From Amycolatopsis alkalitolerans (GTDB taxonomy: Bacteria; Actinomycetota; Actinomycetes; Mycobacteriales; Pseudonocardiaceae): DNA of 64,000 nucleotides. This document shows, piece by piece, positions 19,593-28,828 of this stretch. Each line of letters begins with the position of its first letter. Within the stretch, counting starts at the first letter, position 1. Under the pieces are notes generated by a model. That model was given only the letters and a program-made list of their open reading frames with translations. It was not told the DNA's origin and searched no databases. The position numbers were made by a program, and so were the translations under genes. The DNA lies in contig NZ_VDFW01000027.1 of the NCBI RefSeq assembly GCF_006152065.1, forward strand, positions 1-64,000. The letters run 5' to 3'.

Positions 19593-19746
19593 TCTGACTC
19601 TCCTCACGGGATGGAGCGGGGAGGTACTTCCGAAAGGAATTCCTAACCAGCTGAACGCGCTCTCGGCAAGAATCCGACCGGGAGACCCTACTTTGGTCGG
19701 GGCACAAAAAGGACGAGATATCCGCTAGCGGGCACTAGTACAGTCG

Positions 19747-20934
19747 GTGATCATGCGAGACGAGGACGTGCTCCGGTACCGGGACGAGACGCCGGGGGCA
19801 GCCGGCGTGGCTCACTTCAACAACGCGGGTTCGGCACTGCCGCCCGCCGTCGTGGTCGACACCATGACCGAGTATCTGCGTGAAGAAGCGCTGACCGGTG
19901 GGTACGAGGCCGCGGCCGCGGCGGCTGACCGGGTCGACGCCGTGTACGGCTCCCTCGCGCGGCTGCTGGGCGCCGGCGTCGAGGACATCGCGGTCACCGA
20001 CAACGCCACGCGCTCCTGGCAGGCGGTGTTCTACGCGATGCGGTTCGAGCCTGGGGACCGAATCCTGACCTGCCGTTCGGAGTACGCCAGCAACGCGATC
20101 GCGTACCTGCAGGTCGCGCGGCGCACGGGGGCGGTCGTCGAGGTGGTCGACGACGACGAGTCCGGCCAGGTGGACGTCGCCGATCTCGCACGCCGGATCG
20201 ACGGGCGGGTCAAGCTCATCTCGATGACCCACGTGCCGACGCAGGGTGGGCTGGTCAACCCGGCCGAGCAGGTCGGCGCGGTCGCCGAGGAAGCCGGGAT
20301 CCCGTTCCTGCTCGACGCGTGCCAGTCGGCGGGACAACTCGACCTCGACGTCCGGCGCCTGCGGTGCGACGCGCTGAGCGGCACCGGCCGCAAGTACCTG
20401 CGCGGCCCGCGGGGCACCGGCTTCCTGTACGTCCGCCCGCGCCTGCGCGAGCGGCTCGAGCCCGCGATGCTCGACCTGCACTCGGCGGCGTGGACCTCGC
20501 CGGAGACGTACGAGGTGGTGCCGACGGCCAAGCGCTTCGAGGTGTGGGAACGCAGCTACGCGCTCACGCTCGGGCTGGGTGCGGCCGTGGATTACGCGCT
20601 GGCCATCGGACTGCCCGCGATCGAGGAACGCGTGAGCGCGCTCGCCGCGCTGTTGCGGTCGGAACTGCGCGAGATCAAGGGCGTGACGGTGCGGGACCAG
20701 GGCGTGAAGCAGTGCGGGATCGTCACTTTCTCGTCCGACCGCCTACCGGCGGCGGAGATCAAGGCGCGGCTCGCCGAGGCGAAGATCAACACCTCGGTCA
20801 GCGGCGCCGGGTCGGCCCAGTACGACTTCACCGCCCGCGCCCTGCCCTCATTGGTCCGCGCCTCGGTCCACTACTACAACACCGAGTCCGAGATCCACCA
20901 CCTCACCACCACCCTCACCCGCCTCCACCCCTGA
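19747..20934 (+). CDS. Class V PLP aminotransferase / desulfurase-like
   Basis: 395-aa fold-type I PLP enzyme of the class V family (NifS/selenocysteine-lyase-like). The substrate-side start VAHFNNAGSALPPAVVV and the central DACQSAGQLDLDVR are typical, and the PLP lysine is in SGTGRKYLRGPRGTGFLYV. Too short of a reactive Cys loop to be called a cysteine desulfurase. The GTG start is 5 nt after a TAGTAC -10-like box (19736-19741), so leaderless initiation is possible; an ATG is 6 nt further in. Convergent with the GH3 gene, sharing a hairpin over both stops. Substrate unknown. Confidence 0.83.
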   Translation: MIMRDEDVLRYRDETPGAAGVAHFNNAGSALPPAVVVDTMTEYLREEALTGGYEAAAAAADRVDAVYGSLARLLGAGVEDIAVTDNATRSWQAVFYAMRFEPGDRILTCRSEYASNAIAYLQVARRTGAVVEVVDDDESGQVDVADLARRIDGRVKLISMTHVPTQGGLVNPAEQVGAVAEEAGIPFLLDACQSAGQLDLDVRRLRCDALSGTGRKYLRGPRGTGFLYVRPRLRERLEPAMLDLHSAAWTSPETYEVVPTAKRFEVWERSYALTLGLGAAVDYALAIGLPAIEERVSALAALLRSELREIKGVTVRDQGVKQCGIVTFSSDRLPAAEIKARLAEAKINTSVSGAGSAQYDFTARALPSLVRASVHYYNTESEIHHLTTTLTRLHP

Positions 20935-20971
20935 CCCCCACGCCGGGGGAGGGGTGGGCGGAGGGGTCAGG
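20930..20971. terminator. Hairpin spanning both convergent stop codons
   Basis: CCTGACCCC / GGGGTCAGG, 9-bp perfect arms, with flanking CACCACC / GGTGGTGG further able to pair. The arms include the TGA stops of the aminotransferase and of the GH3 gene. Confidence 0.65.
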
Positions 20972-23252
20972 TGGTGGTGGCTGGGGTGGTTAGGACGCGG
21001 TCAGGGCCAAGGTCGCGGAGGGGGCCCACGATGTCGAAGGTGGCCGAGCACGGGAGGTCCGTGGCGGAGCGGCCGACGTGGACCTTGAAGCGGCCGGGTT
21101 CGACGATGCGCCGCAGGTCGAGGCCGGTGAAGCCGGTGCGGTCGGCGTGCAGCCCGAACGTGACCCGCTTGCTCTCCCCCGCCTCGAGCGCGACCCGCGC
21201 GAACCCGGCGAGCGCGAGCACCGGGCGGGTCACCTGCGCCTGCACGTCGTGCAGGTACAACTGCACCACCTCCGCACCCGCCCGGTCTCCGGCGTTCCGC
21301 ACGGTGACCGAAATGGACACCGAACCGTCCGACGGGATTTCCGTGGCGCTCAAAGACAAGTCCGAATACTCGTACGTCGTGTACGAGATCCCGTGGCCGA
21401 ACGGGAACAGCGGCGTCGGGTCCAGATTGGAGATTCCCTCGCTGTTCCCGCCGAGCGGCGGGTGCAGGTAGGTCCCGGGCGAACCGCCCGGCACCCGCGG
21501 CACCTGCACCGGCAGCCGGCCCGAAGGCGCGACCCGGCCGGACAGGATGCCCGCGAGCGCCGGGCCGCCTTCCTCGCCCGGCATGAACGCCTGGACCAGC
21601 GCCGCCGCACCGGCATGCCGCCCGAGCGCGTACGGCCGCCCGGAGACGACGACCACGATCACCGGGGTCGAGGTCGCCAGCACGGCGGCCACCAACTCGT
21701 CCTGCACCCCGGGCAGGCTCAGGTCTTCGGCGTCGCAGCCCTCACCCGAGGTGCCCTCGCCGAACAACCCGGCCCGGTCACCGACCACCACGATGCACAC
21801 GTCCGCTTCGTCGGCCGCCGCAACAGCTTCCGCGAAACCGGAGCGATCCTCGTCGCGGATCGGGCAGCCCGCCTCCAGCGAGATCGACGCGCCGGGCAGC
21901 TCGGCGCGTAGCGAGTCCACAAGGGACGGTGCCTCGACGCCGATGCCGAACTCGGGGAAGCGCGGCAGCACGTGGTTCGGGTACGAGTAGCAGCCCATGA
22001 ACGCCAGCGGATCGTCGGCACACGGCCCGACGACCGCGATCTTCCCGCCCCGCAACGGAAGCACGCGGTCATTGGCCAGCAGCACTACCGACTTCTCCGC
22101 GATCTCACGGGCGATCGCGCGGTTGCGCGGCGAGTCCAGATCGACCGCCTCCACCTTCGGTGCCCAGCCAGGATCGAGCAGGCCGAGCTCCGCCTTCTGC
22201 CGCAGCAGCCGATGCACCGACCGGTCCACAAGGGACTCCGGCACCTCGCCGGAACGCACCAGCTCGATGAGTTCCTTGCCGTAGCACAGGGTGTCGGGCA
22301 GCTCCACATCGATCCCGGCGGCCAGCGCCAGCGCGCCCGCACCGCCCACGCTGTCGGTGACGCGGTGCATGCTCTTGAGGAAGGCGATGGCCCAGTAGTC
22401 CGAGACAACGACGCCGTCGAAACCCCACTCGTCGCGCAGGACTCCCGTCAGCAGCGGAGTGTTCGCCGCGACCGGGACGCCGTCGAGGTCGACGTACGCG
22501 TTCATCACCGAGCGGGCCCCACCGTCGCGAATGGACATTTCGAACGGCGGCAGGATCACGTCGCGGAACTCGCGCGGCCCGATCGACACCGGCGCGTGGT
22601 TACGCGCGGCGCGCGACGCGGAATACCCGGCGAAATGTTTCAGCGTCGCCACGATCCCGGTCGTCTCCAGGCCGCGGACGTAGGCCGAGCCCATCATGCC
22701 GACCAGGTAAGGATCCTCGCCGAGGGTCTCCTCCACGCGGCCCCACCGGTAGTCGCGCACCACATCGAGCACCGGCGAAAGCCCCTGGTGTACCCCGACC
22801 GCGCGGATGTCCTCCGCGATCGCGGTGGACATCCGTTCCACCAGCGCGGGTTCGAAGGTCGCCGCCCACGCCAGCGGGGACGGGTACACCGTCGCGCCGA
22901 GCGTGGTGAACCCGGTCAGGCATTCCTCGTGCACGATCGCGGGCACCCCGAGCCGCGTCTCGTCGATGATTTCCCGCTGCAGGGCGGCAACGCGTTCGGC
23001 GCCCTCGGCCGCGGTGACCGGCGCGGTGCCGAAAACCCTGGTCAGATGCCCGATCCCGGCCGCCCGAACCTGCTCGAACGGCACCCCGCCACGCGCGAAG
23101 ACGTCCTGCATCGGCGCGACGTTGGCGTTGAGCTGCTCGTTGCCCGGCCACGCGCTGCCGAGTTGCGCCACCTTCTCCTCGATGGTCATCTCGGCGCGCA
23201 ACGCATTGGCGCGCTCGTCAGGGGAAAGCGAGGTGTCCTGCCAGCGGGTCAT
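20967..23252 (-). CDS. GH3 glycosidase, probable beta-xylosidase
   Basis: 761-aa glycoside hydrolase family 3 enzyme: N-terminal TIM barrel (residues about 1-370), an alpha/beta sandwich (about 390-600) and a C-terminal fibronectin-III-like domain (from about 660). The nucleophile is the aspartate in GVVVSDYW (about D285), and KHFAGYSASRAARNH is the substrate-binding KH block. No signal peptide, so it acts in the cytosol on imported oligosaccharides. It overlaps the LacI gene by ATGA, and the divergent operon carries a sugar importer and xylose isomerase, pointing to xylosides. Beta-glucosidase or arabinofuranosidase activity cannot be excluded. Similar to the bxlA position in Streptomyces bxl clusters. 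Confidence 0.88.
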   Translation of the reverse strand: MTRWQDTSLSPDERANALRAEMTIEEKVAQLGSAWPGNEQLNANVAPMQDVFARGGVPFEQVRAAGIGHLTRVFGTAPVTAAEGAERVAALQREIIDETRLGVPAIVHEECLTGFTTLGATVYPSPLAWAATFEPALVERMSTAIAEDIRAVGVHQGLSPVLDVVRDYRWGRVEETLGEDPYLVGMMGSAYVRGLETTGIVATLKHFAGYSASRAARNHAPVSIGPREFRDVILPPFEMSIRDGGARSVMNAYVDLDGVPVAANTPLLTGVLRDEWGFDGVVVSDYWAIAFLKSMHRVTDSVGGAGALALAAGIDVELPDTLCYGKELIELVRSGEVPESLVDRSVHRLLRQKAELGLLDPGWAPKVEAVDLDSPRNRAIAREIAEKSVVLLANDRVLPLRGGKIAVVGPCADDPLAFMGCYSYPNHVLPRFPEFGIGVEAPSLVDSLRAELPGASISLEAGCPIRDEDRSGFAEAVAAADEADVCIVVVGDRAGLFGEGTSGEGCDAEDLSLPGVQDELVAAVLATSTPVIVVVVSGRPYALGRHAGAAALVQAFMPGEEGGPALAGILSGRVAPSGRLPVQVPRVPGGSPGTYLHPPLGGNSEGISNLDPTPLFPFGHGISYTTYEYSDLSLSATEIPSDGSVSISVTVRNAGDRAGAEVVQLYLHDVQAQVTRPVLALAGFARVALEAGESKRVTFGLHADRTGFTGLDLRRIVEPGRFKVHVGRSATDLPCSATFDIVGPLRDLGPDRVLTTPATTT

Positions 23253-24298
23253 CGTGCTCCTTGTTCGGAAATCGGGGCCGTCGAGCCGCGCACCACGAGG
23301 TTCGTCGCGAGCTCGACATGGTGGGAGTCCAGGGATTCGCCGTCGGCGAGCCGCAGCAGCGTGCGCAACGCGACGCGGCCCATGTCCTGCAACGGCTGGC
23401 GGACGGTGGTCAGCGCCGGGGTGGCCCGCTCCGCGAGCACGGTGTCGTCGAAGCCGATCACGCTCAGGTCCTCGGGCACGCGCAGGCCGCGGCGGCGTGC
23501 CGCCTCCATCACGCCGAGCGCGGCGGCGTCGTTGCCGGCGAAGATCGCGGTCGGCGGGTTGTCCGCGGCGAGCAGGCGGGTGCCCATCTCGAGGCCGTCG
23601 CCGTACTCGAAACCGCCGTGCAGCACCAGATCCGGATCCGCGACGCAGCCGGCGTTCTCCAGCGCGGCGCGATAACCGTGAAGCCGGGCCTGGCTGCACG
23701 ACGCGCCCGGGGGGCCGCCCGCGTACGCGATCCGCCGGTGGCCGAGGCTCAGCAGATGTTCGGCCGCGGTCAGACCACCGGACCAGTTCGTCGCGCCGAC
23801 GCTGGTCACCTCGACGCGCGGCAGGTTGAGCGGGTCGATCACGACGAGCGACAACCCGGCCCGCCCGAAGCCCTCCACCTGGGCGAGACTCAGCTCGGAC
23901 GTGACGACGATGAGGCCCTCGCGGCCACTGCTCTTGAGCCGCTGCGCCCAGCTGTCCTCCGGTGTGAACGGCCCGGTTCCGGCCGGCTCGGGCACCCGGC
24001 CGACCACCACGTCCACCCCGATCTCCGCGCCGGCTTCCGTTACGCCACGCAAGATTTCGAGCGAGTACGTGCTGCGCAGATCGTCGAACACGAGGTCCAC
24101 GACACGCGAGGGCGCCACCGTGCGGCGGCCGGTCTGCGGGATGTACCCGAACTCGCGCAGGGCCTCTTCGACGCGGGCCCTGGTCGCGTCGGACACGTCG
24201 CCGCGCCCGTTGAGCACCTTGGAGGCCGTCGGCAGCGACACCCCCGCGGCGTCGGCCACCATCGCCAGCGTCGCCCGCTTGCTCGAACGGACCGCCAC
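23249..24298 (-). CDS. LacI-family repressor of the xyloside locus
   Basis: 349-aa LacI/GalR repressor. Helix-turn-helix and hinge: ATLAMVADAAGVSLPTASKV, LNGRGDVSDATRARV (residues about 9-45), followed by a periplasmic-binding-like sugar domain with the segments TAIFAGNDAAALGVMEAARR and SVIGFDDTVLAERATP. GTG start with GGAGG 5 nt upstream. Co-transcribed with the GH3 gene and divergent from the importer; a perfect 18-bp palindrome precedes the importer and an imperfect one precedes this gene, so it very likely regulates both. Corresponds in position to bxlR. Inducer probably xylose or xylobiose, inferred. Confidence 0.92.
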   Translation of the reverse strand: MAVRSSKRATLAMVADAAGVSLPTASKVLNGRGDVSDATRARVEEALREFGYIPQTGRRTVAPSRVVDLVFDDLRSTYSLEILRGVTEAGAEIGVDVVVGRVPEPAGTGPFTPEDSWAQRLKSSGREGLIVVTSELSLAQVEGFGRAGLSLVVIDPLNLPRVEVTSVGATNWSGGLTAAEHLLSLGHRRIAYAGGPPGASCSQARLHGYRAALENAGCVADPDLVLHGGFEYGDGLEMGTRLLAADNPPTAIFAGNDAAALGVMEAARRRGLRVPEDLSVIGFDDTVLAERATPALTTVRQPLQDMGRVALRTLLRLADGESLDSHHVELATNLVVRGSTAPISEQGAR

Positions 24299-24311
24299 GC
24301 TTACCTCCTAT

Positions 24312-24324
24312 CGGAAAATTTCGG
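24312..24324. promoter_or_regulatory. Imperfect operator-like palindrome before lacI gene
   Basis: CGGAAAATTTCGG, centred on A, one mismatched pair. It shares the CCGAAA half-site with the 24410 palindrome and lies just upstream of the ribosome site, consistent with autoregulation. Confidence 0.5.
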
Positions 24325-24409
24325 CTCACTCTAACGCCGGAGTTTCCATTACGCCAGCCCCTTGACGGGGAGCACGGAGCGTCCTAAGTTCCGTGCCACA
24401 CCATAGTGT

Positions 24410-24427
24410 TTCCGAAACTTTTCGGAA
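24410..24427. promoter_or_regulatory. Perfect LacI-type operator of the importer operon
   Basis: TTCCGAAA-CT-TTTCGGAA: 8-bp perfect arms, even symmetry as for LacI-family sites. It lies 23 nt before the ATG of the binding-protein gene. Confidence 0.8.
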
Positions 24428-24450
24428 CCTTCGATGGGGAAGGCACGACG

Positions 24451-25743
24451 ATGACACTGGGCAAGCGCAGAACGGCGCTGATGGCGGCCGGGGTGGCCGC
24501 ACTCCTGAGCTTCACGGCGGCCTGCGGCAGCAGCGGTCCGTCGAGTGCCGGCGGCGGTGTCACCGCATGGGCGCTGACCGGCGGTGACGAGCAGACCTTC
24601 CGCACCTCCTTCCAGGACGACAAGGTCGACGGGCAGTTCTTCGGCAACGACGCCTACAAGCAGAAGATCCGCTCAGCCGTCGGCGCCGGCCAGGCGCCTT
24701 CATTGCTGTTCAGCTGGGGCAACGGCGGCATGCTCAAATCCTGGGTGGACGCCGGGAAGGTCATGGACCTCACCCCGGAGGTGCAGAAGGACCCGACGCT
24801 GACCAGCCGGTACCTGCCCTCGGTCGCGCGGACCGGCGTGATCGACGGCAAGACCTACGCGGTGCCGAACAACGGTATGCAACCGGTCGTGCTGTTCTAC
24901 AACAAGGACCTGTTCAACAAGATCGGCGCGCAGCCGCCGAAGACCTGGGACGATCTGATGGCCCTCGTGCCGAAGTTCAACCAGGCCGGCATCGCCCCGT
25001 TCGCGATGGGCGGGCAGAGCAAATGGCCGCAGCTGATGTGGGAGGAATACCTGGTCGACCGCATCGGCGGGCCCGGGGTGTTCAACGCGATCGCGGCCAA
25101 CAGGCCGAACGCTTGGTCGGATCCCGCGGTGATCCAGGCGAACACCATGATCCAGCAACTCGTCGACGCCGACGGGTTCGTCAAGGGCTTCAACTCGATC
25201 GCCACCGACTCGAACGCCGACACCGCGCTGCTGTTCACCGGCAAGGCCGCGATGTACCTGATGGGCTCGTGGGCGTTCCCCACCATCAAGCAGGCCGACG
25301 CGCAGTTCATCTCCGGCGGCAAGCTCGGCTACACGACCTTCCCCACCGTCGCGGGCGGAAAGGGCGCACCGGCGGACATCGTGGGCAACCCGGCCAACTA
25401 CTGGTCGATCTCGGCCACGGCCGGCGACCAGCAGAAGCAGGCCGCGGTGCAGTACCTGCGCACCGGGGTCATGAACGACTCCTATGTGGACAGCCTGCTG
25501 GCCAACGGTTCCGTGCCGCCGGTCAACGGGATCGAGGCGAAACTCGCCAAGGCGCAGGACCCGCAGTATCTGTCCTATGTGTACAACATGGCGAGCAAGG
25601 CGCCGAACTTCCAGCTCTCCTGGGACCAGGCCCTCTCGCCGGGGCAGGCCGACACGCTGCTGAACAACCTCGGTCAGCTGTTCCTCAAGCAGATCACGCC
25701 GGAGCAGTTCTCCGCCACCATGAACGCGACGATCGGCAAGTGA
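24451..25743 (+). CDS. Sugar ABC importer, substrate-binding lipoprotein
   Basis: 430-aa extracellular solute-binding protein family 1. Signal peptide and lipobox LLSFTAACGSS (Cys about 25), then a MalE-like two-lobe domain including QPVVLFYNKDLFNKIGAQPP and MYLMGSWAFPTI. ATG at 24451 has GGGGAAGG upstream; an earlier in-frame GTG would overlap the operator. First gene of a four-gene operon with two permeases and xylose isomerase; its stop overlaps the next ATG (TGATG). Predicted to bind xylobiose or longer xylo-oligosaccharides (BxlE-like), from context. No ATPase gene is present here; such systems often borrow a shared MsiK ATPase. Confidence 0.9.
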   Translation: MTLGKRRTALMAAGVAALLSFTAACGSSGPSSAGGGVTAWALTGGDEQTFRTSFQDDKVDGQFFGNDAYKQKIRSAVGAGQAPSLLFSWGNGGMLKSWVDAGKVMDLTPEVQKDPTLTSRYLPSVARTGVIDGKTYAVPNNGMQPVVLFYNKDLFNKIGAQPPKTWDDLMALVPKFNQAGIAPFAMGGQSKWPQLMWEEYLVDRIGGPGVFNAIAANRPNAWSDPAVIQANTMIQQLVDADGFVKGFNSIATDSNADTALLFTGKAAMYLMGSWAFPTIKQADAQFISGGKLGYTTFPTVAGGKGAPADIVGNPANYWSISATAGDQQKQAAVQYLRTGVMNDSYVDSLLANGSVPPVNGIEAKLAKAQDPQYLSYVYNMASKAPNFQLSWDQALSPGQADTLLNNLGQLFLKQITPEQFSATMNATIGK

Positions 25744-26684
25744 TGGAAGCTCCCACGATCGCCTCCGAGCGGGCCGATCTCCGGTCGGAGGCCGTGCGGA
25801 AGCCCGGTGCGGGAAACCCCCGCACCGGGCCCAGCCCGCTGATGGCCGTCCCCGCGCTGGTGTTCTTCGCGGTGTTCGCCCTGCTGCCGCTCGGCGGGGT
25901 CGTGGTGCTGAGCCTCATGCGCTGGGACAGCATCGGCGACCCCAGCTGGATCGGGCTCACCAACTGGGCGAGTGCGCTGGGCGACCCGGCGACCTACCAC
26001 GCGATCTGGCTGAGCGTGCAGGTGATGGTGTTCAGCTGGCTCTTCCAGACACCGGTTTCGTTGCTGCTCGGCGTGTTCATCGCCGGGCGCGGCCGGTACC
26101 GGGCGGTACTGGGGGTGCTGTACTTCCTGCCGCTGCTGCTGTCCGCGGCGGCGATCGCGATCGCCTTCAAAGCCTTGCTGGATCCCAACTTCGGGCTGAG
26201 CCGCGCGTTCGGGATCAACGCGCTTTCGCAGGATTGGCTCGGCGACCCGAAACTCGCGCTGTACATGGTGATCTTCGTGATCGGCTGGCAGTTCGTCCCG
26301 TTCCACACGTTGCTGTACCAGGCCGGTGTGCGGCAGATCCCGCGTCAGCTGTACGAGGCCTCGGAGATCGACGGCGCCGGCCGGGTACGGCAGTTCTTCT
26401 CGATCACGTTGCCGCAGTTGCGGTACACGATCGTCACATCCTCGACGCTGATGCTGGTCGGCTCGCTGACCTACTTCGACCTCGTGTTCGTGCTCACCGG
26501 CGGCGGGCCGGGCGACGCGACCAGGTTCCTGCCGCTGGACATGTACCTCAAGGGCTTCTCGGCCAACGACATGGGCCGCGCGAGCACTCTCGCGGTGCTG
26601 CTCGTGGTCGCCGGTCTCGCGCTCTCACTGGGGCTGGCCCGGCTCGCCGGGTTCGGCCGCGGTAGCCAGTTGGAGGGAGCCTGA
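25743..26684 (+). CDS. Sugar ABC importer permease 1 (MalF-like)
   Basis: 313-aa inner-membrane permease with six hydrophobic segments. The first begins PSPLMAVPALVFFAVFALLP. The ATPase-contact EAA loop is EASEIDGAGRVRQFFSITLP near residue 205-225. ATG overlaps the binding-protein stop by one base and the next gene starts on its stop, so the three importer genes are translationally coupled. Family firm; substrate inferred from neighbours. Confidence 0.92.
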   Translation: MEAPTIASERADLRSEAVRKPGAGNPRTGPSPLMAVPALVFFAVFALLPLGGVVVLSLMRWDSIGDPSWIGLTNWASALGDPATYHAIWLSVQVMVFSWLFQTPVSLLLGVFIAGRGRYRAVLGVLYFLPLLLSAAAIAIAFKALLDPNFGLSRAFGINALSQDWLGDPKLALYMVIFVIGWQFVPFHTLLYQAGVRQIPRQLYEASEIDGAGRVRQFFSITLPQLRYTIVTSSTLMLVGSLTYFDLVFVLTGGGPGDATRFLPLDMYLKGFSANDMGRASTLAVLLVVAGLALSLGLARLAGFGRGSQLEGA

Positions 26685-27502
26685 TGCGCGCCCGTCCCAA
26701 TGTGCCGGCCGGGATCGCCGGGTTCGTCTGGCTGGTCGTCGTGCTGGTGCCGGTGTACTACATCGTCGTCACGAGCCTGCGAAACCAGCAGGGGTTCTAC
26801 GACGCCAACCCGCTCGGCATCCCGTCGCCCCCGACGCTCGGGAATTACCAGCTGGTGCTGGAAAACGACTTCCTCCGTTACTTCCTCAACAGCGCGATCG
26901 TCACGCTCGGCACCGTCGCGATCACCGTCGCGGTCTCGCTGATGGCCGCCTATTTCGTGGTGCGCGGCCGGACCCGGTTCGCCGGGCTGACCTACAAGGC
27001 GTTCCTGCTGGGCCTGGCGATCCCGTTGCAGGCCACGATCATCCCGATCTATTACCTGATCACCCGGGCGCGTATGTACGACACGCTGCTCGCGGTGATC
27101 CTGCCGTCGGTGGCGTTCGCGATCCCGCTGTCGGTGATCATCCTCGCCAACTTCCTGCGCGACGTGCCGAACGAGCTGTTCGAGTCGATGCGGATGGACG
27201 GTGCCGGGCACTGGCGGATGCTGGTGAGCCTGGTGCTGCCACTGGTCAAGCCGGCCATCGTGACGGTGGCTGTCTACGACGGGCTCAACGTGTGGAACGG
27301 GTTCCTCTTCCCGCTGATCCTCACGCAGAGCTCGGACCAGCGTGTGCTGCCCATGGCATTGTGGGCATTCCAGGGTCAGTTCCGGGTCAACATCCCGGCG
27401 GTGCTCGCCGCCGTGCTGCTGTCGACGCTGCCGGTCCTGGCGCTGTACATCCTCGGCCGCCGCCAGCTCGTGACCGGGCTGACCGCGGGTTTCGGTAAGT
27501 GA
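26684..27502 (+). CDS. Sugar ABC importer permease 2 (MalG-like)
   Basis: 272-aa permease, six hydrophobic segments, with the EAA loop [20 protein letters not shown]. The C-terminus [16 protein letters not shown] is typical of MalG/BxlG-type proteins. Ribosome site GGAGGGA is inside the end of the preceding gene; ATG overlaps its stop. Pairs with the preceding permease to form the channel. Followed 13 bp later by xylA. Confidence 0.92.
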   Translation: MRARPNVPAGIAGFVWLVVVLVPVYYIVVTSLRNQQGFYDANPLGIPSPPTLGNYQLVLENDFLRYFLNSAIVTLGTVAITVAVSLMAAYFVVRGRTRFAGLTYKAFLLGLAIPLQATIIPIYYLITRARMYDTLLAVILPSVAFAIPLSVIILANFLRDVPNELFESMRMDGAGHWRMLVSLVLPLVKPAIVTVAVYDGLNVWNGFLFPLILTQSSDQRVLPMALWAFQGQFRVNIPAVLAAVLLSTLPVLALYILGRRQLVTGLTAGFGK

Positions 27503-27515
27503 GTTAGGAGACGAA

Positions 27516-28673
27516 ATGCCGGATTTCACCCCTACCCGTGAGGACAGGTTCTCGTTCGGGTTGTGGACCGTCGGCTGGCAGGGGGTGGACGTCTTCGGCG
27601 GTGCGGCACGACCGGCGATGGAGCCGGCCGAAGCCGTACACCGGCTGTCGGACCTGGGTGCGTACGGCATCACCTTCCACGACAACGACGTGATCCCGTT
27701 CGGTTCGTCGGCCGCCGAGAAGGAGGCGGCGCTCAAGCCGCTGCGGGAGGCGCTCGCGACCACCGGCATCCAGGTGCCGATGCTCACCACGAACCTGTTC
27801 TCGCACGCGGTGTTCCGCGACGGCGGCTTCACCAACAACGACCGCGACGTGCGCCGGTTCGCGCTGCGCAAGGTGCTGGACAACCTGGACCTGGCCGCCG
27901 AACTGGGCGCGCGGACGTTCGTGTGCTGGGGCGGCCGCGAGGGCGCCGAGTCGGGTGCCGCGAAGGACGTCAAGGCCGCGCTGGACCGGTACAAGGAAGC
28001 CGTCGACACGATGACGCAGTACATCGTCGACTCCGGCCACGAACTGCGCGTCGCGATCGAACCGAAGCCGAACGAGCCGCGCGGTGACATCCTGCTGCCC
28101 ACGATCGGGCACGCGCTCGCGTTCATCAACGAGCTGGACCGGCCCGAAATGGTCGGGCTCAACCCCGAGGTCGGGCACGAGGAGATGGCCGGTCTCAACT
28201 ACGCGCACGGGCTCGCGCAGGCGCTGTGGCACGGCAAGCTGTTCCACATCGACCTCAACGGCCAGCACGGTCCGCGGTTCGACCAGGACCTGCGTTTCGG
28301 CGCCGGGAACGCGCGTGGCGCGTTCTGGACCGTGGACATCGTGGAGAACGGCGGGTACGACGGGCCGCGGCACTTCGACTTCAAACCGCCGCGCACCGAG
28401 GACTTCGACGGCGTCTGGGTCTCGGCCGCCGGCTGTATGCGCAACTACCTGATCCTGCGGGAGAAGGTGCGCGCGTTCCGGGCGGACCCGGAGGTGCGGG
28501 CGGCGCTGTCGGCGGCCCGGGTGGACGAGCTCTCGCAGCCGACGCTCACCGCGGGTGAGAGCCTGGAAGCGTTCCGTGCGGAGGAGTTCGACCCGGAGGC
28601 CGCCGCGAAGCGAGGTATGGCGTTCGAGCACCTCGACCAACTCGCCCTCGAACACCTCTACGGCGTCCGCTGA
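27516..28673 (+). CDS. xylA: Xylose isomerase
   Basis: 385-aa class I (short) xylose isomerase converting xylose to xylulose. Metal and substrate motifs: [13 protein letters not shown] (catalytic His and Asp), [13 protein letters not shown] (Glu and Lys), [29 protein letters not shown] and [13 protein letters not shown] ribosome site before the ATG. Being last in the importer operon under the LacI-type operator, it ties the locus to pentose use. A xylulokinase gene is not in this window, so the pathway is completed elsewhere. Confidence 0.96.
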   Translation: MPDFTPTREDRFSFGLWTVGWQGVDVFGGAARPAMEPAEAVHRLSDLGAYGITFHDNDVIPFGSSAAEKEAALKPLREALATTGIQVPMLTTNLFSHAVFRDGGFTNNDRDVRRFALRKVLDNLDLAAELGARTFVCWGGREGAESGAAKDVKAALDRYKEAVDTMTQYIVDSGHELRVAIEPKPNEPRGDILLPTIGHALAFINELDRPEMVGLNPEVGHEEMAGLNYAHGLAQALWHGKLFHIDLNGQHGPRFDQDLRFGAGNARGAFWTVDIVENGGYDGPRHFDFKPPRTEDFDGVWVSAAGCMRNYLILREKVRAFRADPEVRAALSAARVDELSQPTLTAGESLEAFRAEEFDPEAAAKRGMAFEHLDQLALEHLYGVR

Positions 28674-28828
28674 CCGGCCGCTTGGCTCTCGCGCAGCATC
28701 TGCGTGGTGGTGAAGGGAAACACGAAGGCGCACCGCGCCCTCATCGGCCACGAAACTGCGCCAGCACGCCTGGCAGGAATCCCGTGAGTGCCCTCGGCCC
28801 GGCGAGGCCGATTCCGCGAGATGGAAGA

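Noticed and set aside
14967-19646. Very long open plus-strand reading (over 1500 codons) opposite dnaE
   Set aside because: It is antisense to the intact dnaE polymerase gene and to the G1 peptidase; composition is Arg/His/Val-rich as expected from a shadow frame in high-GC DNA.
24406-24450. Earlier GTG start for the sugar-binding lipoprotein
   Set aside because: It would place the operator palindrome in the coding region and spoil the signal peptide; ATG 24451 has a good ribosome site.
28674-28828. Minus-strand reading FVFPFTTTQMLRESQ after xylA
   Set aside because: Too short, no start or ribosome site, and it lies in a plain 155-bp spacer between convergent genes.
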